DNA of 24,821 nucleotides from assembly GCF_946481155.1 (NCBI RefSeq), contig NZ_CAMLMK010000040.1:1-24821 (forward strand), in the 5' to 3' direction. This DNA comes from an uncultured Flavobacterium sp. Its GTDB lineage: Bacteria; Bacteroidota; Bacteroidia; Flavobacteriales; Flavobacteriaceae. This document shows, one piece after another, positions 23,526-24,821 of this stretch; position 1 is the stretch's first letter, and every line of letters starts with the position of its first letter. The notes under the pieces were generated by a model, which worked only from the letters and a program-made list of their open reading frames with translations, did not search any database and was not told the origin of the DNA. Made by a program: the position numbers and the translations under genes.

Positions 23526-23574
23526 ACAAATCCGAATTAATTAAACCAATAATAATCATTTAAAATCAACAGAA

Positions 23575-24585
23575 ATGTCAAACACAAAAATTGAAAAACC
23601 AATGACAATGGAGGAAGTTAAAAAACTTCCAACCATTAAAGCGAAAACTGCTGAAAAAGCATTAGGGACAAAAGCATTAGGCCACGGACCGGAAATGGAA
23701 ATGGTCGACGGATTCTCGTTTCCTAAAGGAACAAAAAGCGTAGGAATCGCAGCAAGAGAAAAAGGCGCAAAAATCAAACATGAAGAAACGGATCATTACT
23801 ATCCCGATCATGCCGATTTTGAATATGAGCCAAAACTGGAACCAAAAAGCAAACGTAAACCAAAATTCATTGATCGAGATACTTTCTTATCGAATGGCGG
23901 TTCGCGAACCATCTTCGGTGCGGATCAGCGCCAGGTATATTACTCGACAGCTTATCCATGGCGTTGCGTAGGAAGAGTTGAAACTGCTCTTGGAAATGGT
24001 AGCGGAGTTATGGTTGGCCCACGTCACCTTTTAACATGCGCTCATGTAATCGACTGGCAGGCAAACAACAACACCGGATGGGTAAAATTCACTCCAATGT
24101 ATTACAATGGTGGAACGCCTCCATACGGAAGTGCTTTCGGAATCAAAACATACTATAAATACAAAGTATCGGGACCAACTATCGACAGCACTGAAGGACA
24201 ATATGATTATGTAGTGGTCGTTTTAGACCGCAATATCGGAAACAGTACAGGCTGGTTAGGTTCAAAATCCTACACGGATTCATGGGATGGAAGTGCCGTT
24301 TTCACACATGCCGGTTATCCGGGTGATATTACAGGAGGCCAAAGACCAACCTATCAGACAGGTATTGCATTAGATGGTAGCTTTTTCCAAAGCGACAGCC
24401 ACGAAAGCATTGGCCATCAGGCTGATATCTGGCCAGGTCAAAGTGGGGGTCCTTTCTGGGGCTATTGGAATGGACAACCATTTGTAGTAGCAACACAAAG
24501 TTCACAAACACCGGGTGAAAATTATGCCAGCGGAGGTTCTGATCTCGTAGATCTTATCACAAAAGCCAGAACTGAATTTCCTTAA
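23575..24585 (+). CDS. Trypsin/V8-like serine protease with long N-terminal extension, no signal peptide
   Basis: The 336 residues divide into a charged, probably disordered N-terminal extension (1 to about 125) rich in Lys, Glu and Pro, and a chymotrypsin-fold protease domain. The catalytic triad is visible: H157 in LLTCAHVI, D211 in QYDYVVVVLD and S290 in WPGQSGGPFWG. C131 and C155 could form a disulphide but need not in the cytoplasm. The closest pattern is the S1/S1B (glutamyl endopeptidase-like) group. Unlike most relatives it lacks a signal peptide. The basic clusters in the extension (KSKRKPK at 91-97; R111) would be suitable sites for activating cleavage by the Arg/Lys-directed caspase encoded just upstream. 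That zymogen model is inference. Confidence 0.9.
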   Translation: MSNTKIEKPMTMEEVKKLPTIKAKTAEKALGTKALGHGPEMEMVDGFSFPKGTKSVGIAAREKGAKIKHEETDHYYPDHADFEYEPKLEPKSKRKPKFIDRDTFLSNGGSRTIFGADQRQVYYSTAYPWRCVGRVETALGNGSGVMVGPRHLLTCAHVIDWQANNNTGWVKFTPMYYNGGTPPYGSAFGIKTYYKYKVSGPTIDSTEGQYDYVVVVLDRNIGNSTGWLGSKSYTDSWDGSAVFTHAGYPGDITGGQRPTYQTGIALDGSFFQSDSHESIGHQADIWPGQSGGPFWGYWNGQPFVVATQSSQTPGENYASGGSDLVDLITKARTEFP

Positions 24586-24670
24586 TTAGAACAAACAATA
24601 AGTATAAATGGGTCGTATCCGAAAAACCCTAAACAGAGTAGGAATTATTTTAATTTAAAAATATAATATT

Positions 24671-24821
24671 ATGCCAACACCGTTCACACCAATGCCGGAT
24701 GAAAATGAATTCATGAATGTCATCCTGGGCGACGTATTTAAAAAACTGACTAATGGAGGCGATCCAAAAATGCTGGGCCCAAATAATTTTATTGCCTGGG
24801 AACCTGTAGCGTCAGTTATTG
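24671..24821 (+). CDS. Unknown protein, 5' part only (cut by window edge)
   Basis: An open frame begins at the ATG at 24671 and is still open at the last base, giving 50 residues (starting MPTPFTPMPDENEF). There is no signal peptide or membrane helix in the visible part, which is mixed helical with Asn/Pro/Gly loops (NGGDPKMLGPNNFIAWEP). It follows the serine-protease gene by 85 bases on the same strand with no terminator in between, so it is probably part of the same operon. Nothing in the visible part identifies a family. Confidence 0.6.
   Translation, partial: MPTPFTPMPDENEFMNVILGDVFKKLTNGGDPKMLGPNNFIAWEPVASVI

Noticed and set aside
23575..24585. Trypsin-type Arg/Lys specificity from Asp284, six residues before the catalytic serine
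   Set aside because: The position matches chymotrypsin Asp189 by simple counting, but an Asp is also common here in V8-like proteases, so specificity cannot be claimed.
1..24821. CRISPR array, tRNA, rRNA, insertion sequence or attachment site
   Set aside because: No regularly spaced repeats, cloverleaf-like sequences, transposase motifs or flanking duplications were seen by eye on either strand.

Overview
The window is an AT-rich, gene-dense chromosomal segment that looks like a member of the Flavobacteriia (Bacteroidetes), probably Flavobacterium or a close relative. The support is as follows. Several start sites are preceded by the Bacteroidetes -7 element TAnnTTTG, and two of these also have a -33 TTG at 19-20 bases. 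Shine-Dalgarno sequences are generally absent. A short Bacteroidetes-type SRP RNA is present. Families such as the OmpL-like porin, HMA-MauE fusion, HMA-AraC fusion and lipoprotein glutamine cyclotransferase fit this group. I see no tRNA, rRNA, insertion sequence or CRISPR array. No gene-free gap exceeds about 260 bases.

Left part (1-12.5 kb), mostly housekeeping. On the minus strand come a short-chain dehydrogenase cut by the window edge, a dipeptide epimerase-like enolase-superfamily enzyme, and the SRP RNA with its own promoter and terminator. These are followed by a lipoprotein glutaminyl-peptide cyclotransferase (+), an exported Lys/Ala-rich protein (-), a cupin protein (+) and dnaK (-), separated by strong bidirectional hairpin terminators. 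A polytopic membrane protein (+) meets a three-gene minus-strand cluster. That cluster encodes an exported TPR/beta-propeller protein, an AraC regulator with an HMA-like CxxC N-terminus, and an HMA-MauE membrane protein, and is probably a metal- or redox-responsive unit. A single-chain Fe-S L-serine dehydratase (+) follows.

Middle part (12.5-19.7 kb). A potassium-related minus-strand run holds a KdpD-like sensor kinase without the usual N-terminal domains, a KdpE-like regulator, a Kup potassium transporter and a porin, in that transcriptional order; no kdpFABC is visible. An exported NTF2-like protein, panB (pantothenate synthesis) and an RluA-family pseudouridine synthase follow.

Right part (19.7-24.8 kb), the most unusual region. 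Two divergent operons share a 256-base intergenic region. The minus-strand operon encodes a 147-residue protein of unknown function ending in Cys-Tyr-Gly-Gly, a roughly seven-helix membrane protein, a HisKA_3 histidine kinase and a NarL/LuxR-type response regulator, with 3-base spacing or overlapping genes. The plus-strand operon encodes a 72-residue two-helix membrane protein with a CxxC, a caspase/metacaspase-like C14 protease with its His/Cys dyad, a signal-peptide-less trypsin/V8-like serine protease with a long charged N-terminal extension, and at least one more unknown gene running off the window. My inference is that this is a two-component-controlled intracellular protease cascade, perhaps a stress, cell-death or defence module. 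The sequence shows the parts and layout but does not prove that function.
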